Below are positions 47,919-56,769 of a stretch of DNA of 64,000 bases, in pieces. The notes below the pieces were generated by a model. That model had not been told where the DNA came from and searched no databases. It saw only the letters and a program-made list of their open reading frames with translations. Each line of letters begins with the position of its first letter. Positions within the stretch are counted from its first letter, which is position 1. Source of the DNA: Arachidicoccus rhizosphaerae (GTDB lineage: Bacteria > Bacteroidota > Bacteroidia > Chitinophagales > Chitinophagaceae); NCBI RefSeq assembly GCF_900107765.1, contig NZ_FNQY01000001.1:1-64000 (forward strand), given 5' to 3'. Made by a program: the position numbers and the translations under genes.

Positions 47919-50063
47919 TTATTTGAGCAGTTCAAAGGTAATCCAGCTACAGACATAGGCCAGCGCCGTCATATATACTAGCTGTATCACCGGCCATTTC
48001 CAGGACTTGGTCTCTCTTTTAACGACAGCCAGGGTACTCATACACTGCATGGCCAGCACATAAAAGATAATCAGCGACATGGCCGTAGCCAGGGTATAGA
48101 CTTTGGAGCCGTCCGGCCTTTTAGCGTTTTCCATTTTCTGCTGAAGGGTCGAGGTATTGTTTTCATCCACACTGTACAGCGTGGCCATTGTACCCACAAA
48201 GACCTCTCTTGCGGCAAAAGAGGTAATTAAGGCAATGCCGATTTTCCAGTCATAACCCAGCGGCTTGATAACAGGTTCAATGGATTTACCCAGCAGGCCT
48301 GCATAGGAATTTTCCAGTTTTTCCGTGCCGTACTCTCTGTCCAGTGCTTCCAGGGCCTCTGTATTATCCGGCCCGGCCTGGGTGAGTTCCGTCTTGGTCT
48401 TTTCATATCTCTGGGTAACAGCATCCATTTTTTTGGATGGCCCGTAGGAGCTTAAAAACCAGATCAGCAGACTGATCACCATAATAACCTTTCCCGCTTC
48501 CAGGACAAAGATTTTGGCTTTTTCCACCATGGTCACCCCGACATTTTTCCATCTGGGGGCTCTGTATACCGGTAGTTCCAATATAAAAAAGCTCTTTTCC
48601 TTGATTTTGACGATCCATTTAAGCACAAGACTTACGATGAGCGCCATCACCACGCCAAGCAGATACATAAACATCATGATCAGACCCCGGGCGGAGAAAA
48701 TACCCAGGTAATAGGTATCCGGCACCACCAGGCCAATAAGTATGGTATACACCGGCAAACGGGCACTGCAGCTCATCAGCGGTGTAATCATGATCGTTAA
48801 AAGCCTTTCTTTTTTATTTTCGATATTGCGCGTACTCATGATGCCCGGAATCGCGCAGGCGAAGCCGCTGATCATCGGCATCACACTCTTGCCGTTCAGG
48901 CCTACCTTGCGCATCAGCTTATCCATTAAAAAACTGATACGGGCCATATAGCCGGAGTCTTCCAGCAGGGTTATCAGACCAAATAAAATCATGATCTGCG
49001 GGACAAAAATCACGATGCCGCCAAGTCCGGCCAGCAGTCCGTTACAAAGCAGATCGCTCCACCAGGTATCCGGCAGCACAGAGGCGGCCCAGCCGGTCAG
49101 CTCAGAAAAGCCCCAGTCAATGGCATCCATGGGATAGGAAGCCAGCCAGAAAATGCTTTGAAATAAAACAAACAACACCACCAGCAAGATGACATAGCCC
49201 CAGACCCGGTGCAGCAGTAAATTGTCCAGTTTGTCGGTAAAGATCTTTTTTTGCAAAGGATCCGGTTCCACCACAAACTGCTGCATGATCTTGCGGATAC
49301 GGGTATAACGCTGTAAAATCTCCTCTGCCTGTACTTTATTGGGAGAGAAATTATTTTTAGTCTCTACTGCTGCAATTTGCGCCTTCAGGGGCGCGTCAAA
49401 AGCCAGGTTCTTGTAATTGGCCAGATAATGCACGGCTAAATAGTCGTTGACTTCCGGCATAATAGCCTGCAGGTCTTCAATGGCCTGGGGAGCCAGGGCT
49501 TTATTATCTATAAAATCCGGAGCCGGTGCGCTGACACTTTGTGCAAGCACATGGCTGATGACTTTTTTTAACTCCGGGATCCCTTTATTGGTTCTGGGAT
49601 TGACTGGCACCACCGGGATACTTAATTCTCTGGACAGTTCATCCACATCAATACGGATGCCTTTTTTCTGTGCCAGGTCATTCATGGTAAGGGCTACCAC
49701 GACCGGACACTTAAGGTCTACCAACTGGGAGCAAAACAAAAGGTTACGCTTCAGGTTGCTGGCATCCATAACCAGCAACAGCAGATCCAGGTCCTGCTGT
49801 TTTTCCACATCCATCATCACCCGGTAGGCGACCCATTCATCTTCTCTTCTGGGATACAGGCTATAAGTACCCGGCAGATCTATAATTTTAGCGGGTCCGT
49901 GTCCTGAGATCTGCGTGACACCCACTTTCTTATCTACAGTGACCCCTGGAAAATTGCCCACTTTCTGGTTCAGGCCCGTTAAGGCATTAAACAAAGAGGT
50001 CTTTCCGCTATTGGGGTTACCCGTCAGCGCGATCTGAATTGTCTTTTTTCCGGTTCTTAACAT
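47919..50063 (-). CDS. feoB: Ferrous iron transporter FeoB
   Basis: A 714-residue inner-membrane Fe2+ transporter. The N-terminal G domain carries G1 GNPNSGKT (15-22), G3 DLPGTYSL and G4-like TMNDLAQKKG. The membrane part (about 285-714) has both Gate regions, including MISGFACAIPGIMSTRN, TPLMSCSARLPVYTILIGL and SFAAREVFVGTMATLYS. Length is normal. No feoA lies beside it, and no Fur-box-like palindrome was seen. A -7 box only 7 bases before the ATG predicts a leaderless mRNA. Confidence 0.96.
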   Translation of the reverse strand: MLRTGKKTIQIALTGNPNSGKTSLFNALTGLNQKVGNFPGVTVDKKVGVTQISGHGPAKIIDLPGTYSLYPRREDEWVAYRVMMDVEKQQDLDLLLLVMDASNLKRNLLFCSQLVDLKCPVVVALTMNDLAQKKGIRIDVDELSRELSIPVVPVNPRTNKGIPELKKVISHVLAQSVSAPAPDFIDNKALAPQAIEDLQAIMPEVNDYLAVHYLANYKNLAFDAPLKAQIAAVETKNNFSPNKVQAEEILQRYTRIRKIMQQFVVEPDPLQKKIFTDKLDNLLLHRVWGYVILLVVLFVLFQSIFWLASYPMDAIDWGFSELTGWAASVLPDTWWSDLLCNGLLAGLGGIVIFVPQIMILFGLITLLEDSGYMARISFLMDKLMRKVGLNGKSVMPMISGFACAIPGIMSTRNIENKKERLLTIMITPLMSCSARLPVYTILIGLVVPDTYYLGIFSARGLIMMFMYLLGVVMALIVSLVLKWIVKIKEKSFFILELPVYRAPRWKNVGVTMVEKAKIFVLEAGKVIMVISLLIWFLSSYGPSKKMDAVTQRYEKTKTELTQAGPDNTEALEALDREYGTEKLENSYAGLLGKSIEPVIKPLGYDWKIGIALITSFAAREVFVGTMATLYSVDENNTSTLQQKMENAKRPDGSKVYTLATAMSLIIFYVLAMQCMSTLAVVKRETKSWKWPVIQLVYMTALAYVCSWITFELLK

Positions 50064-50070
50064 TGCGTGG

Positions 50071-50078
50071 CAAAATTA
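50071..50078 (-). promoter_or_regulatory. Predicted -7 element of feoB
   Basis: The minus strand reads TAATTTTG, a full TAnnTTTG match, 7 bases upstream of the feoB ATG. No good -33 element was found. Confidence 0.5.
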
Positions 50079-50149
50079 CCATTCTTCGCCGTCATTTGGT
50101 TTACGATTTTGGGAAACCTTGATTTTTCCCGGATTCTTTTAGCTTTCTG

Positions 50150-50179
50150 TTGGCCTTTTTACCGGAAACCTTAACTTTG
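50150..50179 (+). promoter_or_regulatory. Promoter of the IPExxxVDY-family gene
   Basis: TTG (50150-50152), a 19-base spacer and TAACTTTG (50172-50179). The box ends 4 bases before the ATG, so transcription should begin at or inside the start codon. Confidence 0.65.
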
Positions 50180-50183
50180 AGTC

Positions 50184-50630
50184 ATGAAACCCGGCAAAAG
50201 CTTCTTACTGGACACCACCGACTCCTATGACGAGTTTTTCGAAGACTGCTGTCTGATCGGGCTGGTCACTTCTGTTAAAAGCTATAAATTTTGCCTGAAA
50301 GTCAACAAGCTGCTCAATTTTGATTTCAGGTTGAATACCGATATTGAGATTCTGCTGAATAAAAAAAACCGCAATTATTATTTTCCGGTCTATCAGTCCA
50401 ATGTAAAGCACAGTTTTACAAAACACTATCTGTACAGCAACCGCAATGATGGAGAGGTCCTGCTTCCGGAATTCAAGCATATAGATTTTGTCTGGCTGAT
50501 TAAAGGCCAGGTGGGTCCGGGCGATGAATTCGGGCAGATGCTGTCTTTGGTTAAATCCATTCAGGATGTTCAGCTGGCCACAGAAATCGATTATATGCTG
50601 CTGGAACATAAAGAGCACCTGATTTTCTGA
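50184..50630 (+). CDS. IPExxxVDY-family protein
   Basis: A 148-residue cytoplasmic protein of unknown function, of a family found in Bacteroidota and named after a C-terminal motif. The motif appears here as LPEFKHIDFVWLIKG. N-terminal region with LIGLVTSVKSYKFCLKVNKLLNFDF matches the usual family pattern. Divergent from feoB, with a nearly leaderless promoter. No partner is suggested by context. Confidence 0.75.
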   Translation: MKPGKSFLLDTTDSYDEFFEDCCLIGLVTSVKSYKFCLKVNKLLNFDFRLNTDIEILLNKKNRNYYFPVYQSNVKHSFTKHYLYSNRNDGEVLLPEFKHIDFVWLIKGQVGPGDEFGQMLSLVKSIQDVQLATEIDYMLLEHKEHLIF

Positions 50631-50829
50631 TGACAGATCCCTCGGGCACACCGGCCGGCACTTCGGGCGTCCCCATACCTGTTTTGCCCCTGCTTTGCCG
50701 CAGAACGCTATCCAAACAATAGATAATTAATTAGTTACAAAACTAACATTTATTAGGATATTAACAGCAGCAGCCTTTATTTTCTTTAAAAAAGCCCTAT
50801 ATTGCGCCCCTAGCAAACCTCCTGTTTTT

Positions 50830-52353
50830 ATGAACCCAAATGTAGACATTCACGTTGAAACGGAAATCGGCCAATTAAAAAAACTGATCATACACAGCCC
50901 GGATGGCGGCATCGGCAAGATTGTGCCGGCAAAGTTTAAAGAGTGGTTGTATGACGACACCGTGCATCTGTCCGAGATGCGAAGAGAATACAATCAGTAC
51001 GTCAAACTCCTGCTGCATTTTACCGACCCGGAAAAAGCAGCTTATGTCATGGATTATGAAAAATCGACTACCGGTATGCAGCAGCCGGATTGTTATAAGC
51101 CGGATAACAAGGCTTACTTTAACAGCAAAACGGTCCTGGATACCCAGTTTTTACTTTCAGAACTCTTAAACAGTGACAGTCTCAGACAAAGACTGATTTC
51201 TGCCGTTTGCGGCTGGGAAGGCAGCAGCTCCAGAACAGAGAATAAACTCATGGCCATGGACAGGTCCGAAGACCTGGCCAAAGCCCTGATTACCGGCATT
51301 ATCAAAGAAGGTAGTGAGGATACCGGAGAGTTTATCTTCGCCCCCCTGCCTAATTTTATCTTTACCCGGGATATCGCTATTACCGTCAATGACCACCTGC
51401 TGCTCAGCAATGCCGCCAGCCCGGCCAGAGAAAGAGAATCTTTACTCATGAAATTTATCGCCCAGTACGCGCTGTTTAAAAACCAGCCGGAAAAGCTCAT
51501 TGAGATTACCGAGCCCAGCAATTACTTTTTACTCAGTGAACAGGAACAGGCCATGCAGAAAACCAGTCTGGAAGGCGGGGACGTCATGATGATTGCGCCC
51601 AACCACCTGCTGATCGGCTGTAGTGAACGCACGACGCCAGCCGGTATCAATGAAGCCATCCACAATATATTTGCCGATGCCACGACCGGGATCGAAAAAA
51701 TATCGGTTATAAAAATACCGCAGCACCGGGCCATGATGCATATAGATACGGTTTTTACCCAGGTAAGAAAAGATACCTGGGTCTTATTTGGTGCTTTTTC
51801 TGAGAAAATCATGCAACTGGATAAAAGGCGTCAGTACAGTTATATTAAAAGACTACATTCTGACCGCCACAAGGAAACCGGCTTTAAGATAGAGATCCTG
51901 CGTTTCCAGAAGCCGCTCCAGGAAAGCTATGTTCCCTTTAAAAATTATGAAGTCAGCATCCAGCCGCATATAAGCGGGCTGGAATCCCTGCTGCGGGACA
52001 TCAGCATTCACGATTTTGGGGTCGATCCGGATAAAGTACAGATCATCTACAGCGGCAATAATACGTTCCCTTATGATGAAAGGGAACAGTGGACAGATGC
52101 CTGTAATCTGCTGGCCTTAAAAGACGGCGTGGTCGTAGGATACGACCGCAATGAACGCACCATCGGTACTTTTAAAAAAATGGGCTTCTCCGTTAAAAAT
52201 GCCGCCGCCCTTAACGAAGAGCTGGGTAGAGGTCTCATATTGCCTGATGAGATAGAAAATACACTGATTTTACTGCCTTCGGCAGAGCTCTCCCGGGCCA
52301 GGGGCGGTTCTCATTGTATGAGTCAGCCCCTGCTCAGAGAAAAACTGCCTTAA
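50830..52353 (+). CDS. Arginine deiminase-family protein
   Basis: A 507-residue member of the guanidino-modifying superfamily, probably hydrolysing arginine to citrulline and ammonia. Arginine-deiminase blocks are present: QLKKLIIHSPDGGI near the start, NFIFTRDIAITV, SLEGGDVMMIAPNHLLIG, MMHIDTVFTQV, and catalytic C496 in RARGGSHCMSQPLLRE. It is longer than the classical enzyme of about 410 residues; the extra length lies mostly in the first 160 and the 330-400 stretch. It precedes ctlX. A TTAGTT/AACTAA inverted repeat at 50731-50746 and a weak -7-like TATATTGC at 50798-50805 lie upstream. Confidence 0.85.
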   Translation: MNPNVDIHVETEIGQLKKLIIHSPDGGIGKIVPAKFKEWLYDDTVHLSEMRREYNQYVKLLLHFTDPEKAAYVMDYEKSTTGMQQPDCYKPDNKAYFNSKTVLDTQFLLSELLNSDSLRQRLISAVCGWEGSSSRTENKLMAMDRSEDLAKALITGIIKEGSEDTGEFIFAPLPNFIFTRDIAITVNDHLLLSNAASPARERESLLMKFIAQYALFKNQPEKLIEITEPSNYFLLSEQEQAMQKTSLEGGDVMMIAPNHLLIGCSERTTPAGINEAIHNIFADATTGIEKISVIKIPQHRAMMHIDTVFTQVRKDTWVLFGAFSEKIMQLDKRRQYSYIKRLHSDRHKETGFKIEILRFQKPLQESYVPFKNYEVSIQPHISGLESLLRDISIHDFGVDPDKVQIIYSGNNTFPYDEREQWTDACNLLALKDGVVVGYDRNERTIGTFKKMGFSVKNAAALNEELGRGLILPDEIENTLILLPSAELSRARGGSHCMSQPLLREKLP

Positions 52354-52472
52354 GCGTTACCTCCATTAAGTTTTCTTAAATCCTGCGGTCCGTCCTTAAA
52401 ATAAGGCCAGGGTTTTGTACCTTGTACATTCAAGGCGACCGGCAACCCTTGTATATGCATACGAATAATTAT

Positions 52473-53438
52473 ATGACACAACCTAATTCAGATAATAAGC
52501 AACTATCTTCCCATGATCCCCAGCTGGCCTCAACCGTGTTAATGGTCCGGCCGGCCAGTTTTGGGTTCAACCCAGAGACCGCCCTTAGCAATGCCTACCA
52601 GAAAGCGCCTGACTTTACAGATGGTGCGTATGCCAACCAAAAAGCCCTGCAGGAATTTGACGGCTATGTGGCTGCGCTGCGGGCTAGGGGCATTGAAGTA
52701 ATCGTTATCCAGGACAGTAAAGAGCCCGTAAAACCGGATGCGGTTTTTCCCAATAACTGGTTTTGCACCCTGCCTTACGGCCAGGTAATTGTTTTTCCGA
52801 TGCTGGCCGAAAACCGCAGGGAAGAAAAACGTGACGAGATCCTGGAACAGATAAAAGAACAGTACCAGGTCCTGGACGTGGAAGACTGGAGTGAATATGA
52901 AGCAGAGAATTTCTTTTTAGAAGGGACGGGTTCCATGATCTTTGACCATCCCAATAAAACCGTATACGCCTGTCTTTCAGACCGGACGCATAAACCTTTG
53001 CTGGAGACCTTTGCCAGAGCGCACGGTTACCGCCCGGTTTATTTTGTAGCTACTGACGGCAATGGCAAAGCCATCTATCATACCAATGTAATGATGCACA
53101 TCGGAGCGACCTACGCCGTCATTTGCCTGGAGTCCATTAAAAATCAGGCGGAGAGAATCAGAATAGCCCAGGAACTCACTTCCGGCGGCCATGAAATCAT
53201 AGACATCACTTTGGAACAGGTGCAAGCTTTTGCCGGCAATATGCTGCAGGTTCAAAACAGCGAGGGCACCCCTTATACCCTGATGAGTGAGACGGCCTAT
53301 GACTGCCTTACCGCGGAACAAAAGCGGATTTTAGGGATTCACAGCAGCCCGCTGCCTGTTGCTATTCCAACCATTGAGTCCATTGGCGGCGGAAGTGCCC
53401 GCTGCATGATAGCTGAGATATTTCTGGCAAAAAAATAA
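52473..53438 (+). CDS. ctlX: CtlX-type amidinotransferase/citrulline hydrolase-like protein
   Basis: A 321-residue protein of the same guanidino-modifying fold, resembling citrulline-utilisation hydrolase CtlX. The start at 52473 is chosen because conserved sequence begins soon after (STVLMVRPASFGFN); upstream ATGs at 52422 and 52455 are possible. Active-site blocks are VKPDAVFPNNWFCTLP, FLEGTGSMIFDH, YHTNVMMHIGATYAVICLES and C311 in GGGSARCMIAEIF. It follows the arginine deiminase-like gene, so the pair probably acts in sequence on arginine/citrulline. The ctl name rests on similarity only. Confidence 0.82.
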   Translation: MTQPNSDNKQLSSHDPQLASTVLMVRPASFGFNPETALSNAYQKAPDFTDGAYANQKALQEFDGYVAALRARGIEVIVIQDSKEPVKPDAVFPNNWFCTLPYGQVIVFPMLAENRREEKRDEILEQIKEQYQVLDVEDWSEYEAENFFLEGTGSMIFDHPNKTVYACLSDRTHKPLLETFARAHGYRPVYFVATDGNGKAIYHTNVMMHIGATYAVICLESIKNQAERIRIAQELTSGGHEIIDITLEQVQAFAGNMLQVQNSEGTPYTLMSETAYDCLTAEQKRILGIHSSPLPVAIPTIESIGGGSARCMIAEIFLAKK

Positions 53439-53470
53439 CCGCCTTACCACCACCGTAAAACATGCACAGG

Positions 53471-54187
53471 ATGAAAAACACTTCTGACAACTTCCCTCAA
53501 AAAACCGCCTGCTGGCCTATAGGACTGCTGCTGATCAGTATTCTGGTCATCACCGGCTGCAAATGCAACCAGGGAGATCAGACCCGGCAACAGGTAGACT
53601 CCCTGGCTGGGCTATCAGCCGACTCTGCCAGTCAGGAAATCAGAAACCGTAGTCATCAGTTCACTTTTGACAGTCTTACCACCGGCTGGCTTTCTGCCAC
53701 CATGGGCGGCCGAAAAGTAGACACCGCAGCTTTTACCAGCGGCCATGCGCCCGGCTTCGACCCGGACAGCACGGCGGCCGGCTCTCAGGACGCCGCCACC
53801 AGCCAGTTCCCGGAAGCTGTAAATTTTCAGCCGGACCAGCAGTATTATAAGGACTATGCAAGTGTGCTTCGGTTTTCACCAGACAGCAGCTATATTTTGG
53901 ATTTTGGCTCCTATGGCAGCATCCCGGTGAAAGGCAAATCCGGCAGGACTACCCTGGAAGGCGGCGAGCCTGATACAAAAATCATGGTAGGCATTCCCGG
54001 GCAGCATAAAGAATGGCAGGTGATGTTTGCCGGCCCCGGCACCGCCATCCTGGATGCCACCTGGAAAAATGACCACCAGTTTATGGTTTTATATGCCAGC
54101 CAGCAGGAGGGCAGCCGCATTGACACCACGCTTATTATGGGGGATATGCACACCCAGACGCTCCACTGGTTCCAGTTAAGTAAATAA
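53471..54187 (+). CDS. Predicted lipoprotein of unknown function
   Basis: A 238-residue lipoprotein with lipobox VITGC (C30) after a hydrophobic stretch. The mature part begins with Ser/Gln-rich linker, then a domain with LRFSPDSSYILDFGSYG and the closing DTTLIMGDMHTQTLHWFQLSK, suggesting a beta-rich fold. An upstream in-frame ATG at 53462 is possible. It lies 32 bases after ctlX and may be co-transcribed. Family not recognised. Confidence 0.7.
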   Translation: MKNTSDNFPQKTACWPIGLLLISILVITGCKCNQGDQTRQQVDSLAGLSADSASQEIRNRSHQFTFDSLTTGWLSATMGGRKVDTAAFTSGHAPGFDPDSTAAGSQDAATSQFPEAVNFQPDQQYYKDYASVLRFSPDSSYILDFGSYGSIPVKGKSGRTTLEGGEPDTKIMVGIPGQHKEWQVMFAGPGTAILDATWKNDHQFMVLYASQQEGSRIDTTLIMGDMHTQTLHWFQLSK

Positions 54188-54238
54188 CTTTAGCAAACAA
54201 GGATTCGTTTTTTTGGAAAAATCACCTATTTTTAACAG

Positions 54239-54742
54239 GTGAAAAATGGATGTAAAAATGTGTGGCGCGTGGGACGTGCAGGCTGGGCTATCTGTATAAT
54301 CATACTGATAATCAGCTCCTGCAGCCTGACCAAACCCCTGATGCAGGACACCCAGGTAGCGGGCACCTATAGCGCTGTCACTGATTTTTCCAGGGATGTC
54401 CAAAACATGAACGGGGCCAAAGAGACCATGGTTTATAAAAAAGGCCGGGAAGAGAAGCTCAAGTTTCTGCCCAATCATAAATTTATTAAAACCATACATT
54501 ACTCCAGCGACCGGGTAGCCGACCAGATCGTCATGGGCACCTGGGAACTTTCTGAAAACCAGTACATACATGCCTTCGGCAGTGAGGGCACCGGCTCCTT
54601 TTCTGAATTCTATCAATTAGAAGCAGCAGGCGGTAACCTGATTCGTCTGGATGAACACAAACAGAAACTAGCCCCTGAATATGCACCTTATTATACGTAT
54701 TACCGCCAGGATGCGCCTAAATTAACCGGGCAGACAAAATAA
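54239..54742 (+). CDS. Small predicted lipoprotein, GTG start
   Basis: A 167-residue lipoprotein with lipobox LIISSC (C28). It starts with GTG at 54239, since no suitable ATG precedes the signal sequence. The mature domain (about 35-160) carries GTYSAVTDFSRDVQNMNG, a possible small beta-barrel. A weak -7-like TAACTTTA lies at 54185-54192. Function unknown. Confidence 0.65.
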   Translation: MKNGCKNVWRVGRAGWAICIIILIISSCSLTKPLMQDTQVAGTYSAVTDFSRDVQNMNGAKETMVYKKGREEKLKFLPNHKFIKTIHYSSDRVADQIVMGTWELSENQYIHAFGSEGTGSFSEFYQLEAAGGNLIRLDEHKQKLAPEYAPYYTYYRQDAPKLTGQTK

Positions 54743-54743
54743 T

Positions 54744-54775
54744 TTTGTTGATTGTTTGTTTTATTACTACCTTTG
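54744..54775 (+). promoter_or_regulatory. Promoter of rplS
   Basis: TTTG (54744-54747), a 20-base spacer and TACCTTTG (54768-54775) match the Bacteroidota consensus exactly. The leader is about 17 bases. Confidence 0.8.
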
Positions 54776-54797
54776 CAGTCCTTAAAATTTTTAAGCT

Positions 54798-55157
54798 ATG
54801 AACGCAGCAGTGAACTATGTACACGAGCAATTGACACAGGTCAAAGAATTTCCGAAGTTTAAAGCTGGTGACAATGTTACCGTAAACTATAAAATTGTGG
54901 AAGGTGGTAAAGAAAGAATCCAGAGCTTCCGTGGCGATGTATTGAAAATCCAGGGCAACGGTGCTACTGCTACTTTCACGGTCCGCAAAATTTCAAACAG
55001 CGTTGGTGTTGAAAGAACATTCCCTTTCTCTTCTCCAAACGTTGACTCTATCGTTTTAAACAAAGTGGGTAAAGTGCGTCGCGCAAAACTTTACTTCCTG
55101 CGTGAAAGAAGCGGTAAAAGTGCAAGAATTAAAGAAAAACGCTTCTCTAACCTCTAG
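54798..55157 (+). CDS. rplS: 50S ribosomal protein L19
   Basis: A 119-residue ribosomal protein at the 30S-50S interface. Family blocks are [56 protein letters not shown] and the C-terminal [20 protein letters not shown]. Unusually isolated from rpsP-rimM-trmD. It has a consensus promoter, and its transcript probably runs a further 210 bases to the terminator at 55368. Confidence 0.97.
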   Translation: MNAAVNYVHEQLTQVKEFPKFKAGDNVTVNYKIVEGGKERIQSFRGDVLKIQGNGATATFTVRKISNSVGVERTFPFSSPNVDSIVLNKVGKVRRAKLYFLRERSGKSARIKEKRFSNL

Positions 55158-55195
55158 TAGCAGCTTCGGCTTATACTGGGTGAGATATGCTGTAA

Positions 55196-55213
55196 TCCGA
55201 AGGGTCCGAAGGG
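55196..55213 (+). repeat. Tandem 9-base repeat in the rplS 3' region
   Basis: TCCGAAGGG occurs twice in a row (55196-55204, 55205-55213) between rplS and its terminator. It is part of an unexplained transcribed stretch with other possible pairings, such as ATACTGG (55173-55179) with CCAGTAT (55281-55287). Confidence 0.5.
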
Positions 55214-55254
55214 CCTGACAAGGTACAAATATTTTCAAAAGGGAGGTGATGCTG

Positions 55255-55326
55255 ATGATAAGGTCAACCGTCAAAGTTAACCAGTATCCCCTGCCAGACA
55301 TTTCAAATGATCTGACCCTACTGTAA
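55255..55326 (+). CDS. Possible 23-codon small ORF with strong Shine-Dalgarno
   Basis: ATG at 55255 opens a 23-residue frame starting MIRSTVKVNQYP and ending in TAA. It is preceded 8 bases earlier by GGGAGG (55241-55246) within a GGGAGGTGAT block that closely complements the 16S 3' end. This phylum rarely depends on such sites, so the match is notable. The peptide resembles nothing I know, and the region may instead be a structured RNA. Confidence 0.25.
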   Translation: MIRSTVKVNQYPLPDISNDLTLL

Positions 55327-55367
55327 AAGATTAGTCCCGAAAAAGCATTCAAGCGTTTTACCATATT

Positions 55368-55403
55368 AAAAGACCGGCCTGAACTGTATCAGGTCGGTCT
55401 TTT
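55368..55403 (+). terminator. Terminator of the rplS transcript
   Basis: AAAGACCGGCCTGA and TCAGGTCGGTCTTT form a 14-bp stem with one G-T pair and a short loop, followed by Ts. It lies 210 bases after the rplS stop. Confidence 0.85.
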
Positions 55404-55451
55404 TGTTGCTTAATCTGAGGGTAAGGTGCATCAGCATCCCTTTTATAAAGA

Positions 55452-55964
55452 CTACTGCTTTTGCAATACCAGGTTGCCGTCATCTTTTTTGTTCACCACC
55501 AGAATTAATAAGGGATGAATGGTAAAACCCAGCTGTTCTCCTACCGTCTGTTTATAACTCAGTACGATATTACCGTCTTTTTTAATTAATCCGAGCGGAA
55601 TCAGTTCTATTTTCTGAGCCGTGGTCGGATGATTGAGCACAATGACATACTGCTCATTAAAATCTATTGGCGTAGGCTCTCCGCCGGCGCCCATAGTGGC
55701 CGCCATCCCAAAATACTGATCAAAAGTCGCCTTATCGGTAATCTTTGCCGGAATAGAATCCTTGACAGAATTATTGACAAAATAGTTCTCTGCTATTTTA
55801 TAGGGCACGGAGTCCTGCTCACTGCCTGCCAGCTGTTCGGTTTGAGCCGCCTGGCTGCCCGTACTGTCCTTATCCTTACTATCTGCCGCCGTTCCGTTAC
55901 AGGCGGCTATACTCATATACATGGCGCTCAGTGCAATGGCCATTGGTAAAATATTTCTTCTCAT
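55452..55964 (-). CDS. Predicted lipoprotein of unknown function
   Basis: A 170-residue lipoprotein with lipobox SIAAC (C22) and an acidic, Ser/Gln-rich linker (about 25-50). The mature domain contains KIAENYFVNNSVKDSIPAKI, DQYFGMAATM and FNEQYVIVLNHPTT, and ends with PLLILVVNKKDDG. Patterns are conserved-looking but the family was not recognised. Flanked by the rplS terminator and a perfect hairpin, so it is a single-gene unit. Confidence 0.7.
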   Translation of the reverse strand: MRRNILPMAIALSAMYMSIAACNGTAADSKDKDSTGSQAAQTEQLAGSEQDSVPYKIAENYFVNNSVKDSIPAKITDKATFDQYFGMAATMGAGGEPTPIDFNEQYVIVLNHPTTAQKIELIPLGLIKKDGNIVLSYKQTVGEQLGFTIHPLLILVVNKKDDGNLVLQKQ

Positions 55965-56170
55965 TTATGCGCTGCTTTAAAAAATAATCGATGCCTTTAA
56001 AACAGTAAATCAACCTTTGCAGGTTGATTTTGACTGATGATGCATCATACAAAGTATGTAAGTTACTTAAAAAATTAACCCAACTGCCTAACTGCGGACA
56101 ATACCACGATTTTTTAACGCAGGCAATCTTTTTCTACCGATGCCCTACCTGGTCTGTTTAAGGATAAAAA

Positions 56171-56222
56171 AAATTAGCTGACTGATTATTAAGTAGTTAC
56201 TTAATAATCAGTCAGCTAATTT
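56171..56222 (-). terminator. Perfect 25-bp hairpin, terminator after gcvH
   Basis: The arms 56171-56195 and 56198-56222 pair without mismatch around two bases (GT). Flanking A- and T-runs allow termination in either direction; it lies 68 bases after the gcvH stop. Confidence 0.75.
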
Positions 56223-56290
56223 AATATACGGTTCCGGTTTATTATGTACATGCAACCAGCCCGAAGGACGTTTTTTGTTGTCCGGACTTG

Positions 56291-56671
56291 CTAGGAGACC
56301 AGGTTCTGATAGGCGGCGCTGTCCAGCAGCCCTTCCAAATCAGCCGGGTTTTCCAGTTCAATTTTTACCATCCAGCCTTTTTCATAAGGATCAGTATTCA
56401 CCAGTTCAGGCTGATTTTCCAACTCAGGGTTCACTTCCAGCACTTTACCATTAACCGGTATAAATAAATCACTGACAGTTTTCACCGCTTCCACTGTTCC
56501 GAATACCTCATCCGCTTTCAGGCTATCCCCTACAGAATTAATATCTACAAATACTATATCACCTAGTTCGCTCTGGGCAAATTCAGTAATACCTACCAGC
56601 GCCTGATTACCTTCCAGGGCTTTAATCCATTCATGGTCTTTTGTGTACTTTAATTCAGATGGAAAATTCAT
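56291..56671 (-). CDS. gcvH: Glycine cleavage system H protein
   Basis: A 126-residue lipoyl carrier that moves the aminomethyl group between the P, T and L proteins of glycine cleavage. The lipoylation site is K64 in [32 protein letters not shown] and [15 protein letters not shown] are family blocks. Length normal. The other gcv genes are not in the window. A -7 box lies 21 bases upstream. Confidence 0.97.
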   Translation of the reverse strand: MNFPSELKYTKDHEWIKALEGNQALVGITEFAQSELGDIVFVDINSVGDSLKADEVFGTVEAVKTVSDLFIPVNGKVLEVNPELENQPELVNTDPYEKGWMVKIELENPADLEGLLDSAAYQNLVS

Positions 56672-56692
56672 AATAATTGATTTTTAATTGCA

Positions 56693-56700
56693 CAAACGTA
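56693..56700 (-). promoter_or_regulatory. Predicted -7 element of gcvH
   Basis: The minus strand reads TACGTTTG, a full match to TAnnTTTG, giving a leader of about 15 bases. Confidence 0.55.
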
Positions 56701-56769
56701 CAGGAAATTTAAAAATAATGTAGCGGGTCCCCTAAAAATTATTTTGTACGGCCCGGCTGCAGGTTTTAA

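Noticed and set aside
50205-50651. 148-codon open frame on the minus strand opposite the IPExxxVDY gene
   Set aside because: It mirrors a well-supported plus-strand gene with a consensus promoter and has no recognisable motif.
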